Below, in pieces: positions 8,874 to 18,471 of a stretch of DNA of 64,000 bases. The translations under genes were made by a program, and so were the position numbers. The notes under the pieces are model-generated. The model searched no databases. It was not told where the DNA came from and was given only the letters and a program-made list of their open reading frames with translations. This stretch comes from Bryobacteraceae bacterium (GTDB lineage: Bacteria > Acidobacteriota > Terriglobia > Bryobacterales > Bryobacteraceae), in assembly GCA_019187195.1 (NCBI GenBank), contig JABAQT010000030.1:123236-187235 (forward strand), given 5' to 3'. Each line of letters starts with the position of its first letter. Position 1 is the stretch's first letter.

Positions 8874-11449
8874 CCGGCTCGCGGTGGCGGCAGATCGAGG
8901 ACCTGTTTCAGCGGGCCATGGATCTGCCCCCCGGCGCGCGACGCGAATTTCTCGACTCTCAGGACGGCGTCGAGGCCTCGGTGATCGAAGAAGCCGCCAG
9001 GTTGATTGCCGCTTCCTCTTCCGCCGACCGGATTTTCGAGGATCGTGCCTGGATGGGCGCGCTGCTCGATAAGACACAGGATCCTCGCGTGGGGACGATC
9101 CTTGGCGCATGGCGATTGCGGAAACCTCTGGGCGGCGGCGGAATGGGGACCGTCTACCTCGCCGAACGCGCCGATGAGCAGTTTCACAAACAGGCCGCGC
9201 TCAAGATTGTGCGGCTCGGTCTCGATTCGGAAGCGATGTTGCGCCGTTTCCGCCGGGAAAGGCAGATCCTGGCATCGCTCGAGCATCCGAATATCGCGCG
9301 CCTGCTGGATGGTGGTGTCACCGGCGACGGATATCCCTACCTGGTCATGGAGTACATTGAAGGCGAGAGGCTCGATCAATACTGCCAGTCGCGCCGTCTC
9401 TCCGCTCGTGAAACAGTGTGTCTGTTCCGCAGGATCTGCGCCTCCGTGCGCTATCTGCATCGCAATCTCATCCTGCATTGCGACCTCAAACCGTCCAATG
9501 TCATTGTGACTCCCGAAGGCGAACCGGTCCTGCTCGACTTCGGAATCGCCCGCTGGGCGGATGAAGCCGGCGCGGGCAACCAGACCTCGACCGCGTTTAT
9601 CTTCACGCCACGCTTCGCCAGCCCGGAGCAGGTGGCGGGCCTGCCGCTCACAACTCAGTGCGACGTTTATTCGCTCGGTGTGATCCTGTTCGAAATGCTG
9701 ACCGGCCAGAGCCCCTATGGGGCCACGGAACGCTCGCCCACGGAGTGGATGCGCGCCGTCGAATCGATGGAACCGCCGCTCCCGAGCAGAGTCCCCTCGG
9801 CATCCATCGCCGCGGCGGACCTGAAAGGGGACCTGGACCGGATCCTGCTGGCGGCGATGCGCAAGGACCGGACCGAACGCTACGGCAGCGTCGAAGCCTT
9901 GGATGAAGATCTGCGCCGGTACCTGGAAGGGTTGCCGGTGCAGGCCGGCCCTCAAACGGTGGCCTACCGGCTCCGTAAGTTCGCCGCCCGGCACCGTGCC
10001 GGGGTCGCTGGAAGCGCGGCCGTGTTTCTGGCCCTTGTGGGGGGATTGGCCACCACTCTTTATGAGGCCCGCGTGGCCGCCCGCGAGCGTGACCGGGCCG
10101 AACGGCGATTCGATGACGTCCGCGGCCTGGCCCGCCTTATCCTGTTCGAGTTTCACGACGGGGTGATGAATCTCCCGGGCTCCACCGGCCTTCAACGGGA
10201 GTTGATCGAAAAGACGCTCGCGCATCTGGAGAGCATCGACGCGGATGCTCGCGAGGATACGAAGTTGATGACGGAACTGGCCGGAAGCTATCTGCGGCTG
10301 GGTAATCTGCAAGGCAATCCCTACTATCCAAACCTGGGCGAGGCGCCGCGTTCGCTCGCCACCTACGATCGGGGCTTGCGTCTGCTTGCGGCTGTTCCCG
10401 AAGGAACCGGACCGGTCCCCCTGGAACAGTCCCGGGCCTTGCTGTGGCGCGCTCGCAGTGAGGTCGCGGCCATGACGTCGAATGACCAAACCAGCCTCGA
10501 TGACTTGAAACACGCCCTTCGCCTTCTCGAAGCGCTTGTGCGCCGCGAGCCCGCAAATCCCGGCCTGCTGAGCGAGTTGGGAAGCTCCTATGAGAGTTTC
10601 GCGAGTTACTACACGGGGACGCTCACGGGACGCGTCGACCTGGCGCTCGCCAGGAAATATTACGCTCTCGCCGGTGAGCAGTACCGGAAGGCCCTGGCGC
10701 TTCAGCCGGACTCCGTTCGCGCCCGCAGGGCTCTTGCCATCAACGGTTGGCGCCGTGGCGAACTGGAGCAGCAGGAGGGCGATGCGCGCGCGGCCCTGGC
10801 CTCGCTTTCCCGGGCGAGCTCCGCGCTGGAGGCTTTGCCGGCCGCCGAGAGGGACTCGCTGCCGAACCAGAGACTCGCCGCCGTCATTCTGCGGGCCGAG
10901 GGGGAGGCGCTGGCCGCGACTGGCCAGTTCCCGGACGCGCTTGAACGATTCGCGCGGTCCGAGGCGATGCAACAAAGGCTGCTCGATTCCGACCCCGACA
11001 ACCGGCAATTTCAGATGAGCATGGCTACGTTGTTGCATGCCCGGGGGCTCGTCTACGAGTCAGGCGGCGAGCCGGGACGGGCCTTGGAGGATTTCTCGAA
11101 GGCCGGCCGTTACCTGAGAGTGATAGAAACGGCGGATGTGGGAAACAAGACCGTTCGCGATAAACTCGCGGAACTCGATCTGCTGCGGGCGCGCCTGCTC
11201 AATGCGGCGAACCAGACCGGGGCGGCGTTCGCCGCGGCTCGATCAGCGCTTCGCGTCCGCCGCGAGATCGCCGCTCGCAAGGATTCCGGCCCCGAGGACT
11301 GGGTTCGCTATGCCGACGCGCTGTGGGACGTTCAGCCCGCCGCTCTGCGGGATCGCGCCGCCGCCGTGCGCTATTACCAAAAGGCGCGCGATGCGGGCGC
11401 GGCCTTGTCTCCCGTTATTGCCGGAAGAATCGGAGCTGGAACTCGCTGA
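8870..11449 (+). CDS. Transmembrane serine/threonine protein kinase with periplasmic TPR-like region
   Basis: 859 residues, starting at the ATG that overlaps the sigma-factor stop. The PknB-type kinase domain covers about residues 78-355: glycine loop LGGGGMGTVY, Lys112 in ALKIV, catalytic loop HCDLKPSN (203-210) and DFG (223-225). The arginine of the usual HRD motif is Cys204, so this is a non-RD kinase. One transmembrane helix lies at about 377-397, followed by some 460 residues of helical TPR-like repeats that should lie outside the cytoplasm. Together with the coupled sigma factor this looks like a sensor that transmits an envelope signal to transcription. The ligand is unknown. Confidence 0.92.
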   Translation: MTGSRWRQIEDLFQRAMDLPPGARREFLDSQDGVEASVIEEAARLIAASSSADRIFEDRAWMGALLDKTQDPRVGTILGAWRLRKPLGGGGMGTVYLAERADEQFHKQAALKIVRLGLDSEAMLRRFRRERQILASLEHPNIARLLDGGVTGDGYPYLVMEYIEGERLDQYCQSRRLSARETVCLFRRICASVRYLHRNLILHCDLKPSNVIVTPEGEPVLLDFGIARWADEAGAGNQTSTAFIFTPRFASPEQVAGLPLTTQCDVYSLGVILFEMLTGQSPYGATERSPTEWMRAVESMEPPLPSRVPSASIAAADLKGDLDRILLAAMRKDRTERYGSVEALDEDLRRYLEGLPVQAGPQTVAYRLRKFAARHRAGVAGSAAVFLALVGGLATTLYEARVAARERDRAERRFDDVRGLARLILFEFHDGVMNLPGSTGLQRELIEKTLAHLESIDADAREDTKLMTELAGSYLRLGNLQGNPYYPNLGEAPRSLATYDRGLRLLAAVPEGTGPVPLEQSRALLWRARSEVAAMTSNDQTSLDDLKHALRLLEALVRREPANPGLLSELGSSYESFASYYTGTLTGRVDLALARKYYALAGEQYRKALALQPDSVRARRALAINGWRRGELEQQEGDARAALASLSRASSALEALPAAERDSLPNQRLAAVILRAEGEALAATGQFPDALERFARSEAMQQRLLDSDPDNRQFQMSMATLLHARGLVYESGGEPGRALEDFSKAGRYLRVIETADVGNKTVRDKLAELDLLRARLLNAANQTGAAFAAARSALRVRREIAARKDSGPEDWVRYADALWDVQPAALRDRAAAVRYYQKARDAGAALSPVIAGRIGAGTR

Positions 11450-11540
11450 TCCCGCCCCGGGATGCGTCAATGGCACGGAGGTCTTTCAGATCCGTCGCGT
11501 CAAAGCCCGGCCATCATAAGGCCGTACCGCCGGGGCGGGA
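11450..11540. repeat. 11-bp inverted repeat in the kinase 3' intergenic region
   Basis: Directly after the kinase stop codon, TCCCGCCCCGG (11450-11460) is repeated in perfect inverted orientation as CCGGGGCGGGA (11530-11540). The 69 bases between the arms carry no evident gene. The arms could form a long-range RNA stem separating the kinase from the downstream cyclase gene. There is no T-run, so it is not a typical intrinsic terminator. In a GC-rich genome, chance is possible. Confidence 0.35.
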
Positions 11541-11597
11541 GGCGCCGTATGGCAAGCGGGTTGACGCCAATCACCGCCGCGTTCTCGCCATGGCCCC

Positions 11598-13214
11598 ATG
11601 CCGGCGGATGACGGCCAAAATATTGAAGACCTCGTGAGGGTCTTGCTCCCGATTTTTCGCGAAATCGGGCGGAGGAACCCGATCATGCCCCGTTTCATTC
11701 ACTACGTCGATCTCAGGGAAAGCGACGTTATGCAGTTTCGTGACGCCGAGGCCTATCTTTCCACCTCACCCTACCCGACTGTCTTCGGCGCCATGCGCAA
11801 CGATGGGCTTCACCCCAATCTCTCGCTCCTCAAACACGTACAGGAAGGGTGCGCGAACGTAGAGAAAGCATTTCGCCTGGCCGTTACCCCGAAGTACCTG
11901 GGCCCCGCCCTCAACGCCCTGGTGCCGCCGGATTGGGCCGCCGTTGGGCTTGCGCTGGCGGAGGGAATCGCCGTACAGGTGGGGCTGCTGGGAGCCTCGG
12001 TCGCGCTCGGAGCCGCCGGCGGCTTCGTTTCCACCGCCTGGACCGGAGTTGGAGCGCCCGCTGGAGCGGCTGCCGGGGCCGCCGTTGGATTCTTTCTCGG
12101 CAACCTGCTCCTGAATGGAATGGGGCTTTACGATACGGCAAGAGCCACGCTGACCGGAGCCGCCTCGGAGGAACATCGCATCCGCGGGGCGATACGCGCG
12201 GCCTGGATCGCCAGGGCGGAAGCCGAGTTGAACATCGCGGCCTTCAACCTGGCGCTCTCCATCGCCGTGATTGTCGTCCTTGCCCTCCTTGCCGCGGTTG
12301 CCGCCGTTCTCAAGAAGACCAGCGCGGCGTTGCGCAAGTCGCTCGGGCCCAGAATCAGGGAGCTTTCCGGCCGCTGGGCGCACCGCCGCGACTCCGGCCG
12401 TCATGACGATTTCCTCCGCAAAGTCACTCGAATGTGGGACGAGTCCGAAGCCCGTTATCACCATGACTGGCGCAGCCGGATTCCCGCGGGGACGACTGTC
12501 TCTGACTTTGAGCGAATCGCCGCCCGCGCGGGGATGCGGCCTTTCCATTTGGCCGATTGGTCAAACCTTTCCCGTAACCGGCGCTGGCTGTGTGTGCTTC
12601 GATGCGGCAAGCCCGGCGCCCTGGACCCCGCCCACCTGTCGGAGTTCCGGACCGCGAAGAGTGTTCTCGTCAAACTCAAGACCAGTTCGAGGACTGGCCT
12701 TGTACACCTGAGCGACCAGGGCGCTTACGGTTTTCGTCCGGGCATGAGCCGCAAAGAAGCCGACGAACTGTTGGAGAAGCTGGTTGCGGAACAACACGCG
12801 GCGCATCCGTGGGCGCGGCGGGGAAAATTCCGCTGGGAGAAAAACTCCTCGGGCGAACTCGTCCTCACCGAGGATGGCAAGTTCGTCGTCGCCGACTACG
12901 ACAAGATGGGCATCTACAGGATGGAGGATTCGGGAGGACTGAGGCCGCATCCGGATTGGGCATCGGATCCGGTGGCTAACGACAGCCCCGAGAACCAGGC
13001 GTTCATCAACAGGCAGGTTCGCGGCGGCCAGTCAATGGATCAACATGGCTGCCAGGACTTCTCACGGGGGCCGGATGGCCGCCCCTTGCGGCTTCCCGAT
13101 CCGGATGAGGATTTTGTTGTTCTCACACCTCCGAACGGCCATGCGCAGATCATCCACGGAGCCGAGGCGCTGCGAACGCTCTACGCACGGTATAACCTGC
13201 CGTGGCCATATTGA
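11598..13214 (+). CDS. Toxin-like protein with C-terminal edema-factor/ExoY-type nucleotidyl cyclase domain
   Basis: 538 residues. Residues about 110-240 hold a Gly/Ala-rich hydrophobic 'glycine zipper' region and a second hydrophobic helix (about 212-238), as seen in translocated polymorphic toxins. Residues about 300-538 match the anthrax edema factor/CyaA/ExoY cyclase fold by motif. Lys354 and Lys361 fit the K-x6-K-S/T-S pair (K346/K353 of edema factor). VADYD supplies the metal-binding Asp433 and Asp435 (ADYD in edema factor). QHG with His483 matches NHG, followed by an EDFVVLTPPNG strand. The histidine between the lysines in edema factor is Lys359 here. Such enzymes make cAMP or cGMP/cUMP after activation by a host factor. 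No immunity or secretion gene is adjacent. The start is uncertain (no clear Shine-Dalgarno). Family assignment is by motif reading. Confidence 0.72.
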   Translation: MPADDGQNIEDLVRVLLPIFREIGRRNPIMPRFIHYVDLRESDVMQFRDAEAYLSTSPYPTVFGAMRNDGLHPNLSLLKHVQEGCANVEKAFRLAVTPKYLGPALNALVPPDWAAVGLALAEGIAVQVGLLGASVALGAAGGFVSTAWTGVGAPAGAAAGAAVGFFLGNLLLNGMGLYDTARATLTGAASEEHRIRGAIRAAWIARAEAELNIAAFNLALSIAVIVVLALLAAVAAVLKKTSAALRKSLGPRIRELSGRWAHRRDSGRHDDFLRKVTRMWDESEARYHHDWRSRIPAGTTVSDFERIAARAGMRPFHLADWSNLSRNRRWLCVLRCGKPGALDPAHLSEFRTAKSVLVKLKTSSRTGLVHLSDQGAYGFRPGMSRKEADELLEKLVAEQHAAHPWARRGKFRWEKNSSGELVLTEDGKFVVADYDKMGIYRMEDSGGLRPHPDWASDPVANDSPENQAFINRQVRGGQSMDQHGCQDFSRGPDGRPLRLPDPDEDFVVLTPPNGHAQIIHGAEALRTLYARYNLPWPY

Positions 13215-13226
13215 TGCGCCGCGCCC

Positions 13227-15140
13227 TCAGCGCGCGCTGAAGCGGATCAGCCCCACGCCGTTCTCAGCGGCGAGCATCTCCCAGCCGGCGGGCACCAGAA
13301 CCGTCGAACCGTAATCAAGCACCAGCGCCGGCCCCTTCACCACCCGCGGCAACTCCGCGCGCCGCCACACCGCGATCTTTCTCCACCGGCCATCCACAAA
13401 TACCCGCCGCGTATCGGGCTTCCCACTCCTGCGCGCTGTTTGCCGCCGCACGGGCTTCTCCACCTCCTTCACCGCCCGCACGCGGATGGTCACCACCTCG
13501 ATCGCCCGTCCCGCGTCCGCGTATCCGTACACCTTCGCGTGCTCCTTGTGGAAAGCAGCCGTGGTGCCTTCCCCCCTCCACGGAATCGTCAACTCGTAGC
13601 TCTGCCCCGCGTACCGTATGTCCCCGAATCGATCAATCCGCGCCCCGCCGTTTTCCGCCGCCGCTCTTCCCTCCAACTGCCGGAACCGCTCCTCGATGTC
13701 CGTCCGTCCCAACACGCCTGCCGCGTAATCGCGCACGCGCGGCGCCAGCAGCATCCCCATCGCCGACAACACTCCCGCGGCTTCCGGAGCCAGCACGGCC
13801 CGCATCCCCAACTCCTTCGCAATCCCGCAGGCGTGCAAGCCGCCGCAGCCTCCGAACGCCACCAGCGCGAACTCCCGCGGATCATACCCGCGTTCGATCG
13901 ACACCGCCCGGATGGCGCGCTCCATGTTCGCGTTCGCCACCCGCAGAATCCCCTCCGCCGCTCTGATTCGGTCCATCCCCAACCGCGCCGCCAACCGGTC
14001 CACCGCCGCCTCCGCCCGCGCCGCGTCCAGTCGCATCCGCCCGCCCAGAAACTGATCCGCCGCGATCCGTCCCAGCACCACATGCGCGTCCGTCACCGTC
14101 GGCAGGTCCCCCACGCCGTAACATGCCGGTCCCGGATCCGCACCCGCGCTCTCCGGCCCCACGCGCAGCAGTCCGCCTTCATCCACCCGCGCAATCGAGC
14201 CGCCGCCCGCTCCCACCGTGTGGATCTCGAGCATCGGCGTCCGGACCGGAGTCCCATCCACCACCGCCTCCACGGTCTCGCGCGGAGTGCCGTCCGTCAA
14301 ACTCACATCCGTCGAGGTTCCGCCCATGTCGAAGCCCATCGCCTTCCGGAATCCCGCCCGCCGCGCCACTTCGAACGCGCCCACGACGCCGCCCGCCGGA
14401 CCGGACAGCACCGTCCGCACCGCATGCCGCCGCGCCTCGGCCGCCGTCAGCAGCCCTCCGTTCGATTGCAAAATCGAGATCGGATACGGAGATCCCTTTT
14501 CGAGGGCTCCGAGATAGCGGTCCATCAGCGGCCCCACATAGGCGTTCAACATCACCGTGGAGGCGCGCTCGTACTCGCGAAACTCCGGACACACTTCGCT
14601 CGACACGCTCACGTACCCCAGGTCTTTCAAAGCCTCAGCGGCTGCCTCTTCATTCTCCGCGCACTGATATGCGTGCAGGAAACAGACCGCCACCGACTCC
14701 ACCCTTGCCGCTTCCAGCTTCGCTCGCAGTTTCCTCCACTCCCCCGCACCCGGCCGCCGCGCAACGGTGCCATCCGCATACACCCGCTCGCTGACGCCAA
14801 AACACAATTCCCTCGGAGCCAATACCCGCTTCTCCCCCGGCGTCAGGTCATACAGCGCCGCCCGGTTCTGCCGGCCGATGTGCAGCAAGTCCTCAAACCC
14901 CGCCGTCGTCACAAACGCCGTCCGCGCTCCCTTCCGTTCAAGCAGCGCGTTCGTCGCCACCGTCGACCCGTGAATCACCTCCACCCCCGGCACACCACCC
15001 GCCGCCCGCGCGATCCCCTCCAGGATCACCGCCGCCGGGTCCGCCGGGTTCGACCGCAGCTTGAACGTCTCCATACGCCCGTCATCATGAACCACCGCAA
15101 AGTCGGTGAACGTCCCGCCCGCGTCAATCCCTATCCGCAT
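13227..15140 (-). CDS. hyuA: N-methylhydantoinase A / 5-oxoprolinase HyuA-family subunit
   Basis: 637 residues. The N-terminal hydantoinase A domain opens with RIGIDAGGTFTDFAVV, an ATP-binding motif of the actin-like fold, and a second phosphate motif MGFDMGGTSTDVSL lies near the middle. A C-terminal domain runs from about residue 500. The family hydrolyses hydantoins or 5-oxoproline with ATP and usually works with a HyuB subunit. No hyuB is seen here, although the two subunits are normally adjacent. The gene stands alone on the minus strand, with its start about 100 bases from the divergent ABC operon. The substrate cannot be told from sequence. Confidence 0.9.
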   Translation of the reverse strand: MRIGIDAGGTFTDFAVVHDDGRMETFKLRSNPADPAAVILEGIARAAGGVPGVEVIHGSTVATNALLERKGARTAFVTTAGFEDLLHIGRQNRAALYDLTPGEKRVLAPRELCFGVSERVYADGTVARRPGAGEWRKLRAKLEAARVESVAVCFLHAYQCAENEEAAAEALKDLGYVSVSSEVCPEFREYERASTVMLNAYVGPLMDRYLGALEKGSPYPISILQSNGGLLTAAEARRHAVRTVLSGPAGGVVGAFEVARRAGFRKAMGFDMGGTSTDVSLTDGTPRETVEAVVDGTPVRTPMLEIHTVGAGGGSIARVDEGGLLRVGPESAGADPGPACYGVGDLPTVTDAHVVLGRIAADQFLGGRMRLDAARAEAAVDRLAARLGMDRIRAAEGILRVANANMERAIRAVSIERGYDPREFALVAFGGCGGLHACGIAKELGMRAVLAPEAAGVLSAMGMLLAPRVRDYAAGVLGRTDIEERFRQLEGRAAAENGGARIDRFGDIRYAGQSYELTIPWRGEGTTAAFHKEHAKVYGYADAGRAIEVVTIRVRAVKEVEKPVRRQTARRSGKPDTRRVFVDGRWRKIAVWRRAELPRVVKGPALVLDYGSTVLVPAGWEMLAAENGVGLIRFSAR

Positions 15141-15244
15141 TCGGCCTCATTCTCCCATGAGATCAGGCCGCGGTTCCGGCGCACCGCGCCCATCGAGACT
15201 TTACAATAAGAAGCAGGATCACCCCGCCACCACGCCCATTGACG

Positions 15245-15919
15245 ATGATCGACCTCCAGAACGTATCCAAGCAATTCGACGGAAAACGTAAAGTCATTGC
15301 TCTCGACCAGGTCTCCCTCTCCATCGCCAGGGGCGAGATGGTCTCCATGATCGGCGCGTCCGGTTCCGGCAAGTCCACAATGCTCAATCTCATCGGCGGC
15401 CTCGACAGACCCACTTCCGGCGAAATCGTTGTCGATGGCGAGCGCCTCGGGCGCGCCTCCGGCGATCAACTCACCCGCATCCGCCGCGACAAGATCGGCT
15501 TCATCTTCCAGTTCTTCCACCTCCTCCCCACGCTCAGTTGCCTCGAAAACGTCGCCCTCCCGCTCCACCTCCGCGGCTGGAGCCGCCGCCGCATCGAGGA
15601 ACGCGCCCGCGAACTCCTCGATCTTGTCCAACTCGGCCACCGCCTCGACCATCTTCCCGAGGAACTCTCCGGCGGCGAACGCCAGCGCGCCGCCATCGCC
15701 CGCGCCCTCTCCGTCTATCCTCCGATCCTGCTCGCCGACGAGCCCACCGGAAACCTCGATTCGCAAACCGGAGCCGGAATCCTCAGCCTCATCCGCGGCC
15801 TCCACCAGCGCCTCGAATCCACCATCCTCATCGTCACCCACGACATGGACGTCGCCGAAAGCTGCCCGCGCACCATTCGCCTCAAGGACGGCAAAGTGAT
15901 CGAGGACATCCGCCGGTGA
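15245..15919 (+). CDS. ABC transporter ATP-binding protein (LolD/MacB type)
   Basis: 224 residues. Walker A is GASGSGKST, the Q-loop lies in FIFQFFHLLPTL, the signature is LSGGERQRAA, Walker B is ILLADEPTG, and the switch His is in IVTHD. This is the LolD/MacB/FtsE-like subgroup that pairs with FtsX-type permeases and drives mechanical export or lipoprotein release rather than import. ATG at 15245 is preferred; a TTG two codons upstream is possible. It is the first gene of a plus-strand operon and its stop overlaps the permease start (TGATG). Confidence 0.93.
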   Translation: MIDLQNVSKQFDGKRKVIALDQVSLSIARGEMVSMIGASGSGKSTMLNLIGGLDRPTSGEIVVDGERLGRASGDQLTRIRRDKIGFIFQFFHLLPTLSCLENVALPLHLRGWSRRRIEERARELLDLVQLGHRLDHLPEELSGGERQRAAIARALSVYPPILLADEPTGNLDSQTGAGILSLIRGLHQRLESTILIVTHDMDVAESCPRTIRLKDGKVIEDIRR

Positions 15920-18471
15920 TGCTCCTCCGCCTTCTCACCTGGCCCTACGTCCGCAAACACAAACTCCGCGCCATTCTCACCATCCTCGGCATCGCGCTCG
16001 GCGTCATCGTATTCGTCGGCATGCGCACGGCCAATGACTCCGTTCTCTACGGTTTCCAGCAGACCGTCGATCGCCTCGCCGGCAAAACCCAACTGCAGAT
16101 CTCGAGCGGTGAGACCGGCTTCCCCGAGGAGGTTCTTGAACGGGTGCAAGCGCTCCCCGAGGTGGAAACCGCCGTCCCCGTAATCGAAGCCACCGTCAGG
16201 ACGGGGCTCCCCGGACAAGGCAACATCCTCATCCTCGCCGTCGATATGACCGGCGACCGCGGTCTGCGCCAATATGAATTCGAAGAAGGCGACGAATCCT
16301 TCATCGACGATCCGCTCGTCTTTCTCGCTCAGCCCGATTCGATCATGATCACCAGCGAATTCGCCGCCCGCAATCACCTCGCCACCGGGGGCAGGATCAG
16401 CTTCGACACCATGATCGGACCCAAACAGTTCACCATCCGGGGCATCATGAAATCCGGCGGCCTGGCGAGCGCCTTCGGCGGCAACCTCGCCATCATGGAC
16501 ATCTACGCCGCGCAGCAAGTCTTCGGACGCGGACGCAGCTTTGACCGTATCGACCTCAAGCTGAAACCGGATGTTCCTCTCGCCAGGGGCCAGTCCGCCC
16601 TCCAGACCCTCCTTGGAAGCGGCTATCAGATCGAGCCCCCATCTTCACGGGGACAACAGTTCGAATCCATCACGCGAATCTTCTCCATCGGGGCCTCCCT
16701 CAACAGCGCCTTCGCGCTCCTGATCGGATTGTTCATCATCTACAATACGTTCGCCATCGCGGTCACCCAGCGCCGCTCGGAGATCGGCATCCTGCGCGCC
16801 CTCGGAGCCTCCAGCCGCCAGATCAGCGGCCTCTTTCTGCTCGAGAGCGCCATCCTCGGCCTCGCCGGCAGCATCATCGGCATCGCCTTCGGCCTGCTCA
16901 TGGCGCGCGGCATGGCCAACTATGTCAGCAGCCTGTTCGGCGAAATCTACGGCGTCGCGCAGCGCGTGGAAACCGTCGCCGCCGATCCGAAGATCGTCGC
17001 CCTCGCCCTGGTGATCGGCGTCGCCACCAGTATGCTCGCCGCCTCGATACCAGCGCGGGACGCATCCCGGGTGGATCCCGCGGCCGCCCTCCACAAAGGA
17101 GCCTACGAAAGCTTCAGCCCCAGGGAAAGCCGTCTCCGCCTCATCGCCGCCGCCGGCTTTCTCGCCATCGCGGCGTTCTCTCTCTTCCTGCGTGGCTCGG
17201 AAGGACTTCGTCTCTACGCCGGATATCTCTCCGTCGTGCTCGCCGCCATCCTCCTCACTCCCGCCCTGGTGCGCCGTCTCGTCGTCGCCCTGCGTCCCCT
17301 CCTGCGCTCGCTCCTTCCCGTCGAAGGCGCGCTTGCCGCCGACAGCCTCATCCGGTCCCCGCGCCGCACGTCCGCCACCGTCGCCGCCGTCATGCTCTCC
17401 ATCTCCCTCGTCGCCGGCCTCGGCGGCGTCTCCAACGCAAGTTATGAATCCCTCATGAGCTGGATGAACAACGTCCTCAACCCCGACCTCTTCGTCGGAG
17501 CCTCCGAGCAGATCTCCGACCGCAGTTTCCGCTTCCCCGCCTCCATCGGCGGCGAACTGCGCCGCATGGACTTCATCGACGAGCTCCAGATGGTCCGCAC
17601 CGCCCGTGTCATGTTTCGCGGCGCGCCGGTCATGGTCGTCGCCGTCACCATCGACAGCCTCTCGCGCCGCGTCCATCCCCAGGTCATCGCCGGCGACCCC
17701 TCCACCATGTACCGCGAAGTGGCCGCCGGACGCGGCGTCATCTTCGCCGATAATCTCGCCCTCCTCAAAGGCGTCAAACTCGGCGACATCGTCGAGATTC
17801 CCTCTCCATCCGGCGTCTTGAAACTCCCCGTCGCCGGCATCACCATCGACTACTCCGATCAGCAGGGAGCCATCCTCATGGACCGCTCCGTATTCGTTCG
17901 CAACTGGAAGGACGACACCGTCAACGTCTTCCGCGTCTACCTCAGGAAGGGTGTATCGGCCAGTGAGGGAAAACGCCGCATCCTCGACCGCCTGGGAGCC
18001 CAAAGCCGGCTCTTCGTTCTGACTAATGACCAGGTCCGCCGCTTTATCCTCCGCGTCACGGATCAGTGGTTCGCCCTCACCTACATGCAGATCTTCGTCG
18101 CCGTCCTCGTCGCCATTCTCGGCATCGTCAACAGCCTCACGGTCTCCATCACTGACCGCCGCCGCGAACTCGGCGTCCTTCAGGCTGTTGGAGGCCTGCG
18201 CCGCCAGGTCCGCCAGACCATCTGGATCGAGGCCATGAGCATCGCCCTCGTCAGTGTCCTGCTCGGACTCGCCCTGGGAGCCGTCATTCTTTTCTATTAC
18301 CTCGGCATCATTCGCGAGCAGATCGCCGGCGTCCGCCTCGAATACGAATACCCCGTCCGCATCGCACTCTCGCTGATTCCCACCATGATCGCCGTCGCCT
18401 TCCTCTCCGCCCTCGGCCCCGCCGAATCCGCCGTCCGTTCCTCGCTCGTGGAGGCTCTCGAATATGAATAA
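15919..18471 (+). CDS. ABC transporter permease with two FtsX domains
   Basis: 850 residues, starting at the ATG that overlaps the ATPase stop. The frame is open much further upstream, but that part lies inside the ATPase gene and reads as low-complexity Arg/Pro. Layout: an N-terminal membrane segment (about 15-40), a periplasmic MacB-type core, three helices of the first FtsX domain (about 260-400, with QRRSEIGILRALGASSRQ), a further pair, a second periplasmic domain, and a second FtsX domain at the C-terminus (DRRRELGVLQAVGGLRRQ). One chain thus supplies both halves of a LolC/LolE-like permease. The following genes encode a LolA-like protein and an outer-membrane barrel. Confidence 0.92.
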   Translation: MLLRLLTWPYVRKHKLRAILTILGIALGVIVFVGMRTANDSVLYGFQQTVDRLAGKTQLQISSGETGFPEEVLERVQALPEVETAVPVIEATVRTGLPGQGNILILAVDMTGDRGLRQYEFEEGDESFIDDPLVFLAQPDSIMITSEFAARNHLATGGRISFDTMIGPKQFTIRGIMKSGGLASAFGGNLAIMDIYAAQQVFGRGRSFDRIDLKLKPDVPLARGQSALQTLLGSGYQIEPPSSRGQQFESITRIFSIGASLNSAFALLIGLFIIYNTFAIAVTQRRSEIGILRALGASSRQISGLFLLESAILGLAGSIIGIAFGLLMARGMANYVSSLFGEIYGVAQRVETVAADPKIVALALVIGVATSMLAASIPARDASRVDPAAALHKGAYESFSPRESRLRLIAAAGFLAIAAFSLFLRGSEGLRLYAGYLSVVLAAILLTPALVRRLVVALRPLLRSLLPVEGALAADSLIRSPRRTSATVAAVMLSISLVAGLGGVSNASYESLMSWMNNVLNPDLFVGASEQISDRSFRFPASIGGELRRMDFIDELQMVRTARVMFRGAPVMVVAVTIDSLSRRVHPQVIAGDPSTMYREVAAGRGVIFADNLALLKGVKLGDIVEIPSPSGVLKLPVAGITIDYSDQQGAILMDRSVFVRNWKDDTVNVFRVYLRKGVSASEGKRRILDRLGAQSRLFVLTNDQVRRFILRVTDQWFALTYMQIFVAVLVAILGIVNSLTVSITDRRRELGVLQAVGGLRRQVRQTIWIEAMSIALVSVLLGLALGAVILFYYLGIIREQIAGVRLEYEYPVRIALSLIPTMIAVAFLSALGPAESAVRSSLVEALEYE

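Noticed and set aside
8852..11038. 728-codon open frame on the minus strand inside the kinase gene
   Set aside because: It is the antisense of a GC-rich coding gene with clear kinase motifs. The minus frame has no motifs and biased Arg/Gln/Ala composition.
13440..15209. 589-codon plus-strand frame over hyuA
   Set aside because: Arg/His/Pro-rich shadow of the hydantoinase gene.
15538..15918. Upstream extension of the permease frame
   Set aside because: It lies inside the ATPase gene and reads as Arg/Pro low complexity. The ATG at 15919 overlaps the ATPase stop and starts a normal FtsX N-terminus.
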